Below, one piece after another: positions 35,730-44,455 of a DNA stretch of 64,000 nucleotides (positions within the stretch are counted from its first letter, which is position 1; each line of letters starts with the position of its first letter). Source of the stretch: Halobacillus mangrovi (GTDB taxonomy: Bacteria > Bacillota > Bacilli > Bacillales > Halobacillaceae). Made by a program: the position numbers and the translations under genes. The notes beneath the pieces were generated by a model. That model saw only the letters and a program-made list of their open reading frames with translations, was not told the DNA's origin and did not search any database. The stretch is from contig NZ_CP020772.1 of NCBI RefSeq assembly GCF_002097535.1, positions 4,078,698 to 4,142,697 of the forward strand, written 5' to 3'.

Positions 35730-35855
35730 GGTGTGGATGGGACACGGCGAGACTCCCGTGGGAGAAAGATCTAGGCGAGACCCCACAGAGAGCGTAGCGA
35801 ACGAGGAGGCTTGACAGTTCCCCCACAGGAAAGCGAGTCGTTTCCCAGCTACACC
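35730..35855 (-). repeat. Hairpin repeat unit B2 (inverted partner of B1)
   Basis: Core GACCCCACAGAGAGCG and GAGGAGGCTTGACAG match A2. Outer arms 35730-35746 and 35839-35855 pair at 14 of 17 positions, with a sequence different from the A2, C1 and C2 arms. The B1-B2 locus and its flanks (about 35450-35920) resemble 1450-2020. Confidence 0.8.
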
Positions 35856-35922
35856 AAACCTCTACCAAGGTTACGGGCCCAAGCTATATCGAAAGCGAGG
35901 CTTAAAAACTATAAATAAAAAC

Positions 35923-35946
35923 GGCATAAGCGTGATTGCTTATGCC
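35923..35946. terminator. Terminator of the MBL-fold gene
   Basis: Stem GGCATAAGC/GCTTATGCC, 6-base loop, A run on the plus strand. Confidence 0.82.
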
Positions 35947-35954
35947 TATTAAAC

Positions 35955-36896
35955 TTATTGTTTATTCAGGTAGTCCGCAAGCCCCATCGCACAAACTTCT
36001 ATATCCAGTTTCAAAAGCTCATACACAGGATGGTCGTCAGGGATGTTATTCTCTTTCAAATAGGAACGAATCTTTTGGTAGAGCCGCTTCTCAATTCCTT
36101 CAAGACCTTCATCTTGCTCCACCGCTTGTCTTGCTTCCTCAACAAACACTGGAATCCATAAGCTGACTTGATCGAAAGCTTCCTTCGGTTGATTGGACTC
36201 CCCAAAGTGTCCAAAGTATAACCGATCAGGATTGAGCCTTCGAAACCTGTCTATGGATTGAAGCATCGCATCAGGATCAAACTGATTGGGTGATGTTGTT
36301 GGTAAATAAAATGTCAGTTGATGATTTTCTGTTTGATGGTACCTGATCCCAGCTGTGTCTCCTGTGAATATTCCATTGCTGAAAGAATCATAAATTCCTA
36401 GGTGGTGCTTCGCATGACCAGGTGTGTCATAGAATGTCAGTATACGATTAGAGCCAATCTCCAGAGTGTCTCCCTCATGTTTCACAATTAGGTTTTCTTC
36501 CGGAATAGGCAGGATCGGATCGAACAGCTCATTAAATTTCTCACCATACACGGCTTTTGCCCCTTTAATCAACCGGGAAGGATCTGCTAAATGCCGCTTA
36601 CCTTTTTCATGAACGATCACTTTGGCATTCGGGCACTCCTTCATTAGAAGGCCTGCTCCCCCCGCATGATCAAGGTGAATATGAGTCAAAATGATGTATT
36701 CTACATCCTCTGGCCTGAGAGAAAGTTCTTTTAACCCTTGAAGTACTCTTGGAACCGAAGGACTAGGACCTGTTTCTACCAATGTCAATTTTTCAGACTG
36801 AAGCACGTATGTACCTGTTCTGCCCTCAAACCCTAAATCAAAGCCATCAATCAAATGCATATTATGAGTTAATTTAATAGGCGCTTTCGTTTCCAT
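35955..36896 (-). CDS. MBL-fold metallo-hydrolase
   Basis: About 313 aa metallo-beta-lactamase-fold protein. The di-metal motif is THIHLDHAGGAGLLM (H-x-H-x-D-H), with the next ligands in DTPGHAKHHLG and FTGDTAG, and a late histidine in LYFGHFGESNQ. The group resembles YflN/glyoxalase II-like hydrolases of thioesters or lactones; the substrate is unknown. ATG at 36896 is spaced six bases from GAGGTG, preferred over GTG at 36905. Confidence 0.88.
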   Translation of the reverse strand: METKAPIKLTHNMHLIDGFDLGFEGRTGTYVLQSEKLTLVETGPSPSVPRVLQGLKELSLRPEDVEYIILTHIHLDHAGGAGLLMKECPNAKVIVHEKGKRHLADPSRLIKGAKAVYGEKFNELFDPILPIPEENLIVKHEGDTLEIGSNRILTFYDTPGHAKHHLGIYDSFSNGIFTGDTAGIRYHQTENHQLTFYLPTTSPNQFDPDAMLQSIDRFRRLNPDRLYFGHFGESNQPKEAFDQVSLWIPVFVEEARQAVEQDEGLEGIEKRLYQKIRSYLKENNIPDDHPVYELLKLDIEVCAMGLADYLNKQ

Positions 36897-37032
36897 ACCA
36901 TCCACCTCACCTTTCCATGTTAGTTTCAGTTTACTAAAATATAGATTTTGTTCCTAATGGAAACCCTTACAAATATTTTTGTAACGGATTTGGGCTGGGT
37001 GAATATCATGGGTGGTGAGGAGTTGGTTATAA

Positions 37033-37425
37033 ATGACTGAAGAACGAAATACGAACCAGACTCAGGGAGCTGCAATGCCTCAATCTCAAGGTTATATGAA
37101 ACCTACTCATAGCAATTGTAAAAAGTATCAATTCTACCATGTCATGATCGCTATGAATGATGGCAGCTCTGCTGATGGGATCATTACTGATGTCCAAGAG
37201 GACGGCATTACGATGCTTACCAGCGAAGATGTAGAAGTGGATGAGAACGGAAACCCTGTAGATGAACAGCGTCAATATGGCTATGGCCGCCGAAGAGCAA
37301 GGCGGTTCCGAAGATCTTTCTTCCCACTTGCCGCGCTGACTGCTCTTGCTCTATTCCCTTATCTCACCCCATATCCGTACTATTATTCACCATATCCATA
37401 CTATGGATATCCCTATTATTACTAA
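37033..37425 (+). CDS. Hypothetical protein with Tyr/Pro-rich tail
   Basis: 130 aa. A central part (about 30-75) contains YQFYHVMIAMNDGSSADGIITDV and an acidic stretch. An Arg-rich segment (YGRRRARRFRRS) precedes a short hydrophobic helix. The last ~25 residues are almost only Tyr and Pro. Tyr/Pro-rich tails are common in spore-coat and surface proteins of Bacillus, so a coat or envelope role is possible but not shown. GAGGAG lies about nine bases before the ATG. Confidence 0.65.
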   Translation: MTEERNTNQTQGAAMPQSQGYMKPTHSNCKKYQFYHVMIAMNDGSSADGIITDVQEDGITMLTSEDVEVDENGNPVDEQRQYGYGRRRARRFRRSFFPLAALTALALFPYLTPYPYYYSPYPYYGYPYYY

Positions 37426-37478
37426 GTTATAGGGTACACCGGATGTCTCTTGATCCATTTATAAGAATGGAATAAACT

Positions 37479-37517
37479 CCACCTCAGAACTTCCATTATA
37501 TGGATGACCTGAGGTGG
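37479..37517 (-). terminator. Hairpin at the convergent end of cydC, shared with 17664-17702
   Basis: CCACCTCAG...CCA pairs with TGGATGACCTGAGGTGG around a 5-base loop with an internal mismatch bulge; TTATTTTTT follows on the plus strand. It lies between the Tyr-rich gene and cydC. Its right arm is identical to that of the palindrome at 17686-17702. Confidence 0.7.
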
Positions 37518-37538
37518 TTATTTTTTACATTATTCATC

Positions 37539-39254
37539 TTATCCAAATACCGTTTGTTCGATTTGTTTCATTTGATAGAAGTATCCTTGTTTGTTCATTA
37601 GCTCTTCATAGGTGCCTGTTTCGACGATTGTGCCATTTTCCATGACAACGATTTGGTCCATACTTTCTAGTCCTGTAAGCCGGTGGCTGACTAATAGTAA
37701 TGTGTCTTCGGCTGCTTTTGAGAACAAGTGCTTATAAATCTTTTGTTCTGTAAGTGCATCGATGGATGAGGTCGGTTCATCCAGCAGCCAGAGGTGTTCC
37801 CCTTTCAACAGGGTTCTTGCGATCGCAAGCCTTTGTTTTTCTCCTCCCGAAAGGTTCTCTCCTTTTTCATAGACGGAGTCTTCAAGAGAAAAGCGGGATA
37901 AGCCGACACTTTCAAGTGCCTTCACCATTTCTTCCTTTTTGACACTCTCACCAGCAAGCTGAAGATTATCTTCAATCGTTCCATAGAAAAACTGATTTTC
38001 CTGGAGTACGACATTGCTATGCTGCCACAAATTTTCTTGATCAATAGACTCTAACGGTAATGAATCCACGTACACGCTTCCCTGTTCAGGCTTCACAAAT
38101 TTCATTAAGAGCTGCAGTAGTGTGGATTTGCCTGATCCGCTCGGTCCGACAATGGCTATTTTTGAACCAGAAGGAATAGAAAGAGTAACTCCATCCAGAG
38201 CCTTTCTTGCTTCACCCGGGTAAAGATAATCTACATCGTTTATCTCAATCTCAGGAGCTACGCCTCCATCTAACTGAAGAGGCTCTTTAGCAGTTGTGTC
38301 TCTCTCCTCATTTACAATAGAAAACAACCGCTTTGAAGCTCGTTTGCTGTCTTCTAAGTGACTTGGGAGTACGGCCATCGGTGTCGCATTTTCAAAAACA
38401 GTAAGGGAGATCATAACAAGCATTGCTAAGAACAGCCCGTTCAAATCCCCTTTACTTACAAGGTAGGCCCCCATTCCCAACACAAGCCATGAAATAACTA
38501 AAGAAAACATCGTGTTCATTGAATGACTGAACATCATTTGTGCGCCTTCTTTTTCTTGTTCCTTAATGTAGTCTACGGAAGATTGTTGAAGTTCTTCCTC
38601 CTTGGCATCAAGCTGCTGATAGATTTTCAAATCCCTAAACCCATAGAGGAACTCCGTTGCATCTGTCGAAAGCTTTCCCCTTGCTTCTCTTACTTGTTGA
38701 TCCACCTTCCGTTGCCGCCACGCAAACCAAGCAGGGATGAGGAGACCTGTCAAAACAAGTCCCAGCAGCAAAACTACAGCGATTGCTAAGGAAAAAATAG
38801 ATGTAAACAAAATCGTACTTAAAAAAATAATGACTAGAACGACCGGAGGGTAATAGACACGAAGAAAAAAGTTTTGCAGACTCTCTACATCTCCGACAAT
38901 CCTTGAAAGTAAATCACCACTCCTGAACTTTTGAAATACTCTTGGCGCATGAGGTTCTAATTTTTCATAAAAAATCACCCGGAGATTGCTTAGCATCGTG
39001 AAGGTTGCCCGGTGAGAAAAATAACGCTCGGCATACCTCCCGAGTGCTCTCACAAACCCAAACAACTTGAGAAATGCAATTAGTACTGTTAGAGCATACA
39101 ACGGAGGCAGCAAGGCGGCTCTTGAAATTAAATATCCACTTGAGGCAAACAATCCAACGGCCGAAATCCCCGCAAGAAAACCGAATAACACAGAAAGATA
39201 GATATCCTTCTTTTCCATGACAATGATTTTTATGACCGCACCTAAGTCCTTCAT
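37539..39254 (-). CDS. cydC: Thiol reductant ABC exporter subunit CydC
   Basis: 571 aa half-transporter: six transmembrane helices followed by an ATPase domain. Walker A is GPSGSGKST, signature LSGGEKQRLAIA, Walker B LWLLDEPTSSID. The N-terminal SSGYLISRAALLPPL and GRYAERYFSHRATF are characteristic of CydC. With CydD it exports glutathione- or cysteine-type thiols needed for cytochrome bd assembly. It starts four bases inside the end of cydD (ATGA overlap). Terminated near 37517. Confidence 0.95.
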   Translation of the reverse strand: MKDLGAVIKIIVMEKKDIYLSVLFGFLAGISAVGLFASSGYLISRAALLPPLYALTVLIAFLKLFGFVRALGRYAERYFSHRATFTMLSNLRVIFYEKLEPHAPRVFQKFRSGDLLSRIVGDVESLQNFFLRVYYPPVVLVIIFLSTILFTSIFSLAIAVVLLLGLVLTGLLIPAWFAWRQRKVDQQVREARGKLSTDATEFLYGFRDLKIYQQLDAKEEELQQSSVDYIKEQEKEGAQMMFSHSMNTMFSLVISWLVLGMGAYLVSKGDLNGLFLAMLVMISLTVFENATPMAVLPSHLEDSKRASKRLFSIVNEERDTTAKEPLQLDGGVAPEIEINDVDYLYPGEARKALDGVTLSIPSGSKIAIVGPSGSGKSTLLQLLMKFVKPEQGSVYVDSLPLESIDQENLWQHSNVVLQENQFFYGTIEDNLQLAGESVKKEEMVKALESVGLSRFSLEDSVYEKGENLSGGEKQRLAIARTLLKGEHLWLLDEPTSSIDALTEQKIYKHLFSKAAEDTLLLVSHRLTGLESMDQIVVMENGTIVETGTYEELMNKQGYFYQMKQIEQTVFG

Positions 39255-40981
39255 GTAGTCCTTCCCCCTTGTTGAACATAGACCATTTCACGGTAAGCAG
39301 GGACAGCTTCTAATAATTCCTCATGGCTACCCTTTCCAAGCAGATGCCCGTCCTCTAAGAAGAGGATTTGATCAGCTTTCTTAATCGTATGCATTCGGTG
39401 CGCCACCGTAATAATGGTTGAGTTTTCAGCAAGTTCTTTAATTGACTCTTGAAGAATTTGTTCTGTTTTCAAATCTAGACCTGTCGTTGGCTCATCAAAC
39501 AATACGACAGAAGGATTTTTTAAGAAAGCTCTCGCGATAGCAAGCCTTTGCTTTTCTCCGCCCGAAAGACCCCGTCCAGCCTCGCCAACCTTCGTATCGT
39601 ACCCTTGTTCTAACGTCTCGAGCAGTTCTCCCAGTCCTGCTTTTTCAGCTGCGGCCATAACCTCTTCTCTTGAATGGTTTCCGCGACCACCGATTTCAAT
39701 ATTTTCTGCAATCGTTCCTGAAAAAAGATAAGGATGCTGAGAGATGTAACTAAGCTGTCCAAACCAATCCTTTTCCATATAGGATGATAAAGGATGATTG
39801 TTCAGTTTGACTTGGCCCTGATCAGGCTGGACAAGACCTGCCAGCACATTCAGAAGTGTCGATTTGCCTGCCCCGCTTCGACCGACAATTGCCGTCTGTG
39901 ATTGAGGAGGTACATCTACTTCAATGCTCTCAAGAGAAAAACCTGAACCATAACTGAAGTGGACGTTATCTAATTTAAGGTAAGGCGGCACCTCAGATTT
40001 CCCCAGTTTCTTTTCTCCCCATATAACGCCTTGTTCATCTTTCTCCAGTTCTTCCATCAGCTGATTGGCTGCCCCTGTGCTTCCTCGACCAGTATGGAAT
40101 GCACTGCCGAAATCTTTCAGAGTAAGGTAAAATTCAGGTGCCAATACCAGGATAAAAAAGGCTGGAAAGAATGCGATGCTTTCATAAACAACAAGTCTGA
40201 TGGCAATCTCAAGAGCAATCAGGCCAATACTTAACATGGAAATGAATTCGAGCATCAATGAAGATACAAAAGCCACTTTTAAGACGGCCATTGTAGCATC
40301 TCTAAAACCGAGACTGCTTCTTTCAATCTCATCTTTTTGCTTCTTCGAGCGGCCAAACAATTTTAACGTCGGCAGTCCCTGCAGCGTATCCAAAAACGTA
40401 CCTGAGAAAGCGGACAGCTTCTCCATCTGCTCCTCTGATTTTTTCTTTGTCATAACCCCAATGACCGCCATAAAAAATGGGATAAATGGTGCAGTGATTA
40501 CCATGATCAGGCCCGAATAAAGGTGCTGAGTAAAGACCACAATTAAAATCATGACGGGGATGACTGACGTTTGTATCATTTGAGGAATATAACTGCTGAA
40601 ATAACCATCTACCTCATCAACAGCATCCATGAGTACACTGACTTTTCTTCCTGACTGGCCAGACAGGGACACTTGTAACGGATTCCTGGAGAACTTCCCT
40701 ATCACAGTCTTTCGAAGATGGCTTTTCGATCGGGATGCCATCTTTACCCCAATCCGGCCGCTTGCCCATGTAAAGAAAGAGCGCCCGGCAAGTACGAGAA
40801 TCAATCCACCAAGAAGAGGAATAATCTCTTGAAAGGACTGCTCATCCAGGAAAATCCGATCCACTACAGCCACAAAAAAATAGGCTTGACCAATAATTGT
40901 TGCACCAATAAATAGGGAGGATATAAGCAATAGCAAAACTAGTGTTCTTTGGCCAAAGGCTAATTTGCTGAGATACTTCAT
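39251..40981 (-). CDS. cydD: Thiol reductant ABC exporter subunit CydD
   Basis: 576 aa half-transporter with six helices (FLDEQSFQEIIPLLGGL marks the first loop) and an ATPase domain: Walker A GRSGAGKST, signature GLSGGEKQRLAIARAFL, Walker B SVVLFDEPTTGLD. Heterodimer partner of CydC in the inner membrane. cydAB are not present here, unlike the four-gene B. subtilis cluster. A Rex-type operator and a TATAAT box lie directly upstream, implying induction when NADH accumulates at low oxygen. Confidence 0.95.
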   Translation of the reverse strand: MKYLSKLAFGQRTLVLLLLISSLFIGATIIGQAYFFVAVVDRIFLDEQSFQEIIPLLGGLILVLAGRSFFTWASGRIGVKMASRSKSHLRKTVIGKFSRNPLQVSLSGQSGRKVSVLMDAVDEVDGYFSSYIPQMIQTSVIPVMILIVVFTQHLYSGLIMVITAPFIPFFMAVIGVMTKKKSEEQMEKLSAFSGTFLDTLQGLPTLKLFGRSKKQKDEIERSSLGFRDATMAVLKVAFVSSLMLEFISMLSIGLIALEIAIRLVVYESIAFFPAFFILVLAPEFYLTLKDFGSAFHTGRGSTGAANQLMEELEKDEQGVIWGEKKLGKSEVPPYLKLDNVHFSYGSGFSLESIEVDVPPQSQTAIVGRSGAGKSTLLNVLAGLVQPDQGQVKLNNHPLSSYMEKDWFGQLSYISQHPYLFSGTIAENIEIGGRGNHSREEVMAAAEKAGLGELLETLEQGYDTKVGEAGRGLSGGEKQRLAIARAFLKNPSVVLFDEPTTGLDLKTEQILQESIKELAENSTIITVAHRMHTIKKADQILFLEDGHLLGKGSHEELLEAVPAYREMVYVQQGGRTT

Positions 40982-41013
40982 ATATTTGATTAGCTCCTAA
41001 CTTAGAAGGCTAT

Positions 41014-41031
41014 TTGTGAACACATTCACAT
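41014..41031. promoter_or_regulatory. Rex operator of cydDC
   Basis: TTGTGAA-CACA-TTCACAT matches the Rex consensus TTGTGAA-N4-TTCACAA at all but the last base. It lies 33 bp upstream of the cydD start and 6 bp from the -10 box. Confidence 0.82.
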
Positions 41032-41037
41032 ATTTTA

Positions 41038-41043
41038 ATTATA
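41038..41043 (-). promoter_or_regulatory. -10 box of cydDC
   Basis: TATAAT on the minus strand just upstream of the Rex site; the -35 region is weak. Confidence 0.5.
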
Positions 41044-41146
41044 GTGGATGTAATTGAACTTTTCTAAAGAAAAAGCTTTAATGAAAATGACATTTTAGTT
41101 TCATTTTTTCCTTATCTAGTAACTAGCATACTTCACCCCTTGTATT

Positions 41147-41175
41147 AAAAAAAGCCTCTCGATGTTGGAGAGGCT
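41147..41175 (-). terminator. Orphan minus-strand terminator
   Basis: Stem AGCCTCTC/GAGAGGCT with 7-base loop; the A7 run at 41147-41153 gives a T run only for a minus-strand transcript. No annotated gene on that strand ends here. Confidence 0.65.
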
Positions 41176-41190
41176 CTCACCTTCTATTTA

Positions 41191-41259
41191 TTAAACCGAT
41201 TTTGGTACTTCATGAATCCTTATAATGTTTCGAGTGCCCTTCGAGAAAGAAACTCTCAT
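41191..41259 (-). other. Possible 22-codon ORF ahead of the orphan terminator
   Basis: ATG to TAA encoding MRVSFSKGTRNIIRIHEVPK plus SV. The stop is 16 bp before the terminator hairpin, as in real genes, but the ribosome site is poor. It may be a gene remnant or part of a small RNA. The rest of 40982-41529 is AT-rich promoter DNA. Confidence 0.25.
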
Positions 41260-41529
41260 TCACCATTTAATAACATCTTCTGCTGTTTCAGCGAAGTGTT
41301 AGTTTGTAAAGAAAAAAATTAACGTTTTTAAATCTATTTACGATATCAACTCTTTTTTTATTTGTCAAAGCGATTAAGAAATTGAATTGATGTTTACACT
41401 TAGAGTCACAAAGGTTATAGAGTATTCTGGATTTATTTTGATTTTGACAACTTTGATTTATACGTTAAGATAAAGATTGTAAAGAAAAAATTTAATAAAG
41501 TTAACTGGTAGCAAGCGAGGAGGTTTTTG

Positions 41530-42084
41530 ATGACCATTAATGAGAATGGAGCTGCGAAGCAAACCATTGAGAATGCAAAGGGTCTCGTTATTGATTCTAT
41601 AGCTGAAACAATGGATTTGTATGGAGTCACTCGCAGTGCGGGAACTCTATATGGCACGATGTATTTCGAAGATGATATGACACTCGATGAAATGCGGGAA
41701 AAGCTTGGGATGAGCAAACCAAGCATGAGCACCGGCGTCAAGAAGCTGCAAAATTATGACATTGTTAAGCAGACGTTCCGAAAAGGAACACGCAGACAAA
41801 CTTTTGTAGCTGAAAAAGATTTCTTTAGCTTCTTCTCAAAATTCTTTACGAAGAAATGGCTAAGAGAAGCCAAGATCAACTTGGATGCTGTTAGACAAGC
41901 ACAGAGAGAAGTGAAAGCGCTGCTTGATGCAGAAGATATCTCGGATGAAGTAAGGGCAGAAGCGACTGAAGTGTACAATCAACTGGAAGCTTCCATCCCC
42001 TACTACCAGTGGCTGCAAAAACTGGTAGCCTCTATTGAAAGTGGAGAGATATTCGATCTCATTCCAATAGACGAAAAAAAATAA
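41530..42084 (+). CDS. gbsR: GbsR/MarR family choline-responsive regulator
   Basis: 184 aa MarR-like repressor of the GbsR group. The winged helix is in MTLDEMREKLGMSKPSMSTG, preceded by TRSAGTLYGTMYF and followed by the helical FFSFFSKFFTKKWLREA. GbsR senses choline and represses choline uptake and glycine-betaine synthesis genes in Bacillus. ATG at 41530 follows GAGGAGG. It is 108 bp upstream of a choline-type transporter gene, which it very likely controls. gbsAB are not in the window. Confidence 0.9.
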   Translation: MTINENGAAKQTIENAKGLVIDSIAETMDLYGVTRSAGTLYGTMYFEDDMTLDEMREKLGMSKPSMSTGVKKLQNYDIVKQTFRKGTRRQTFVAEKDFFSFFSKFFTKKWLREAKINLDAVRQAQREVKALLDAEDISDEVRAEATEVYNQLEASIPYYQWLQKLVASIESGEIFDLIPIDEKK

Positions 42085-42192
42085 AATATACGACTCTCCA
42101 AAATTAACGAGTGATCGTTATTTATTGGAGACGTACGCCCTTTATAATTTACAGAATATTCTGATAATAATTCACAACAAGGAGTGATGTCA

Positions 42193-43824
42193 ATGGAAAA
42201 GCAACAACCTTTCTTAAAGAAAAATGCACCTGTTATACTCATTGGTGTCTTATTAACCGCATTTGTCATATATATCGCTTTAACCAATGAAAACATCCAA
42301 TGGGGTGGGTTCATTGCCATGATCGCCTTCTATGCCCTCGTCTATTACATCGGTGCTTTCCTCGCTACAAGCAAATCCAGTTCCCTCTCAGATATGATGG
42401 TTGCCAAGCGCAGCTTGCCTCTAGGTATTGCCATGTTCACAATGGCCGCTACATGGGTTGGCGGTGGTTATGTAAATGGAACAGCTGAATTCACCTACAG
42501 TGACGGCCTCGTATGGGCTCAGGCTCCATGGGGGTATGCGTTAAGCTTAATTATTGGAGGTATTTTCTATGCAAGAAAAATGCGTCGCTACGAATTCATG
42601 ACGATCATCGACCCTCTGGAACAGCGGTTCGGTAAAAAAATGGCTGGTGTTCTTTACATTCCTGCGTTATTAGGGGAAATGTTCTGGAGTGCGGCAATTT
42701 TAACCGCATTAGGTACGACCTTTGGAACGATATTGAATATTGATTTTACAACATCTATTATTTTATCCGGTATCATAGCGATCGCCTACACTGTGGCAGG
42801 AGGTATGTGGGCCGTTGCGTACACAGACGTTTTCCAGATGGCCATTCTACTTATCGGACTGATTATTGTAGTCCCATTCGCGCTTGGACATGTTGGTGGA
42901 TTAGACTCCGCCTGGGAAAATTATTCTGTAGAACTCGGTTCCTACGCTAACCTTTTCCCTCCACTGAATGGATGGCAGGATCCTGCATGGGGAAATTGGT
43001 TCTGGAATTGGATTGACTATGCATTACTATTAATTTTTGGTGGTATCGCTTGGCAAGTCTATTTCCAACGTGTTCTTTCTGCTAAAGATGAAAAAACTGC
43101 GATGTGGCTCTCCATTACTGCAGGAATTGTTTGTATCATTGCAGCTATCCCTGCCGTACTAATTGGAGTTGTAGGATTTAATATTGACTGGGCAAGCATG
43201 GGACTTCCATCCCCAGAAAACCCTGCTGTTATCCTTCCACACGTATTAAGATACCTGACACCTGAGATCGTTTCTGCCATTGGACTAGGGGCCCTAGCGG
43301 CTGCCGTTATGTCCTCCATGGACTCTTCTATTCTCTCTGCTTCTTCCATGGCTTCTTGGAACGTTTATCGTCCATTAGTCAATCCGAAGGCAAGTCAGGA
43401 CAAATTGAAGAAAGTTATCAAGCGTACAATTATTATCGTCGGTGTTGGCGCGATGATTATCGCACTGAATGTAAAAAGTGTCTATACATTGTGGTATTTG
43501 GCATCAGACCTTGTCTACACCATTTTGTTCCCGCAGCTGACAATGGCACTTTTCTATAAGAAAGCAAATTTATATGGTTCTATCGCTGGCTTTGTCACTG
43601 CTCTATTCTTAAGGATTGGAGGCGGCGAACCAGCTCTAGGGTTACCAGCCTTTCTGCCTTACCCAATGATCAATGCGGATGGAATTGTGTTATTCCCGTT
43701 CCGTACGCTTGCATGTATCGCAGCGTTCGTTATGATCTATGCGGTATCTGAACTAACAAATAAAAAATGTAAACCACAACCGCTTCAAATGCCAGAAGAA
43801 CGAGAAGAAAAAGGAGCGGCTTAA
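42193..43824 (+). CDS. Sodium:solute symporter, CHT1-like high-affinity choline transporter
   Basis: 543 aa membrane protein with 12-13 helices of the SSS family. Segments MAATWVGGGYVNGTAEF, LVWAQAPWGY, IPALLGEMFWSAAI, GGIAWQVYFQRVLSA, AAVMSSMDSSILSASSMASW and LFLRIGGGEP correspond, as I recall them, to the eukaryotic choline transporter CHT1 rather than to proline-type OpuE/PutP. It should import choline with Na+. ATG at 42193 lies eight bases after AAGGAG. Its place behind gbsR supports choline uptake for glycine betaine, an osmoprotectant. Confidence 0.9.
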   Translation: MEKQQPFLKKNAPVILIGVLLTAFVIYIALTNENIQWGGFIAMIAFYALVYYIGAFLATSKSSSLSDMMVAKRSLPLGIAMFTMAATWVGGGYVNGTAEFTYSDGLVWAQAPWGYALSLIIGGIFYARKMRRYEFMTIIDPLEQRFGKKMAGVLYIPALLGEMFWSAAILTALGTTFGTILNIDFTTSIILSGIIAIAYTVAGGMWAVAYTDVFQMAILLIGLIIVVPFALGHVGGLDSAWENYSVELGSYANLFPPLNGWQDPAWGNWFWNWIDYALLLIFGGIAWQVYFQRVLSAKDEKTAMWLSITAGIVCIIAAIPAVLIGVVGFNIDWASMGLPSPENPAVILPHVLRYLTPEIVSAIGLGALAAAVMSSMDSSILSASSMASWNVYRPLVNPKASQDKLKKVIKRTIIIVGVGAMIIALNVKSVYTLWYLASDLVYTILFPQLTMALFYKKANLYGSIAGFVTALFLRIGGGEPALGLPAFLPYPMINADGIVLFPFRTLACIAAFVMIYAVSELTNKKCKPQPLQMPEEREEKGAA

Positions 43825-43832
43825 GATGAAAT

Positions 43833-43869
43833 GCATCCCGAGAGTACTCATACTCCGGGGTGCTTTTTT
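43833..43869 (+). terminator. Terminator after the choline transporter gene
   Basis: Stem GCATCCCGAGAGTA/TACTCCGGGGTGC (one mismatch, one bulge) with T6 tail. Confidence 0.85.
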
Positions 43870-43927
43870 ACTTTGAAAGGATTCTCAGTGAAAGCGGCTT
43901 TCTTTAATGCGGACATTCAATATGCTC

Positions 43928-44443
43928 TCACAAGTTTTCGAGATAAGTCTTTACCGCTTTTCTTCCTTTCAAAGCTATGACTTTTTTCTGCCCTCCAATT
44001 TCCTGAAAATCTTGCAGTCTCTTATACATTTTCTTCTTCCTTGCATGATAGGTGGTTACGATAAATTTAATAAACTCAAAGTCAAGCTTATCCGGACAGC
44101 CTTCTCCGAGGTCGGGTCTTGATTTCCCCCTATGAATCAACCATCTTTTAAACACACGATATAAACAGATGGATAAAGGCATGTCTATATAAATGATGGT
44201 ATCAGCCTTATCTGCGCGAATTCGATAAGTGGATTGGTAGTTGCCTTCTAAAATCCATTCCTCCTGGTTCATCGCTTCTTGCTGTCTTCTTGTAAAATCC
44301 TCAACACTCGCCTCTTTCCAACCCGGCTCCCAATAAAAGCGGTCTAAATGGTACACATTGATTCCAAGCTTTTCTCCTAACTTACGTGCAAACGTTGATT
44401 TACCAGCGCCGGCCGATACTCCCATTACCATAATCCGCTTCAC
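43928..44443 (-). CDS. P-loop kinase-like protein (topology modulation protein/FlaR type)
   Basis: 171 aa ATPase or kinase of the adenylate-kinase-like group. The P-loop is GVSAGAGKST near residue 8; YHLDRFYWEPGWKEAS, WILEGNYQSTYRIRADKADTIIYID and the lid-like RVFKRWLIHRGKSRPD are typical of proteins annotated as DNA topology modulation protein or FlaR, whose real substrate is unknown. The GTG start follows AAGGGGGC. It is the last gene of a three-gene operon with NUDIX and nucleotidyltransferase genes. Confidence 0.85.
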   Translation of the reverse strand: MKRIMVMGVSAGAGKSTFARKLGEKLGINVYHLDRFYWEPGWKEASVEDFTRRQQEAMNQEEWILEGNYQSTYRIRADKADTIIYIDMPLSICLYRVFKRWLIHRGKSRPDLGEGCPDKLDFEFIKFIVTTYHARKKKMYKRLQDFQEIGGQKKVIALKGRKAVKTYLENL

Positions 44444-44455
44444 TTATATGCCCCC

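Noticed and set aside
39251..40981. Multidrug or bacteriocin ABC exporter
   Set aside because: The paired half-transporters with SSGYLISRAAL and the Rex box identify CydDC.
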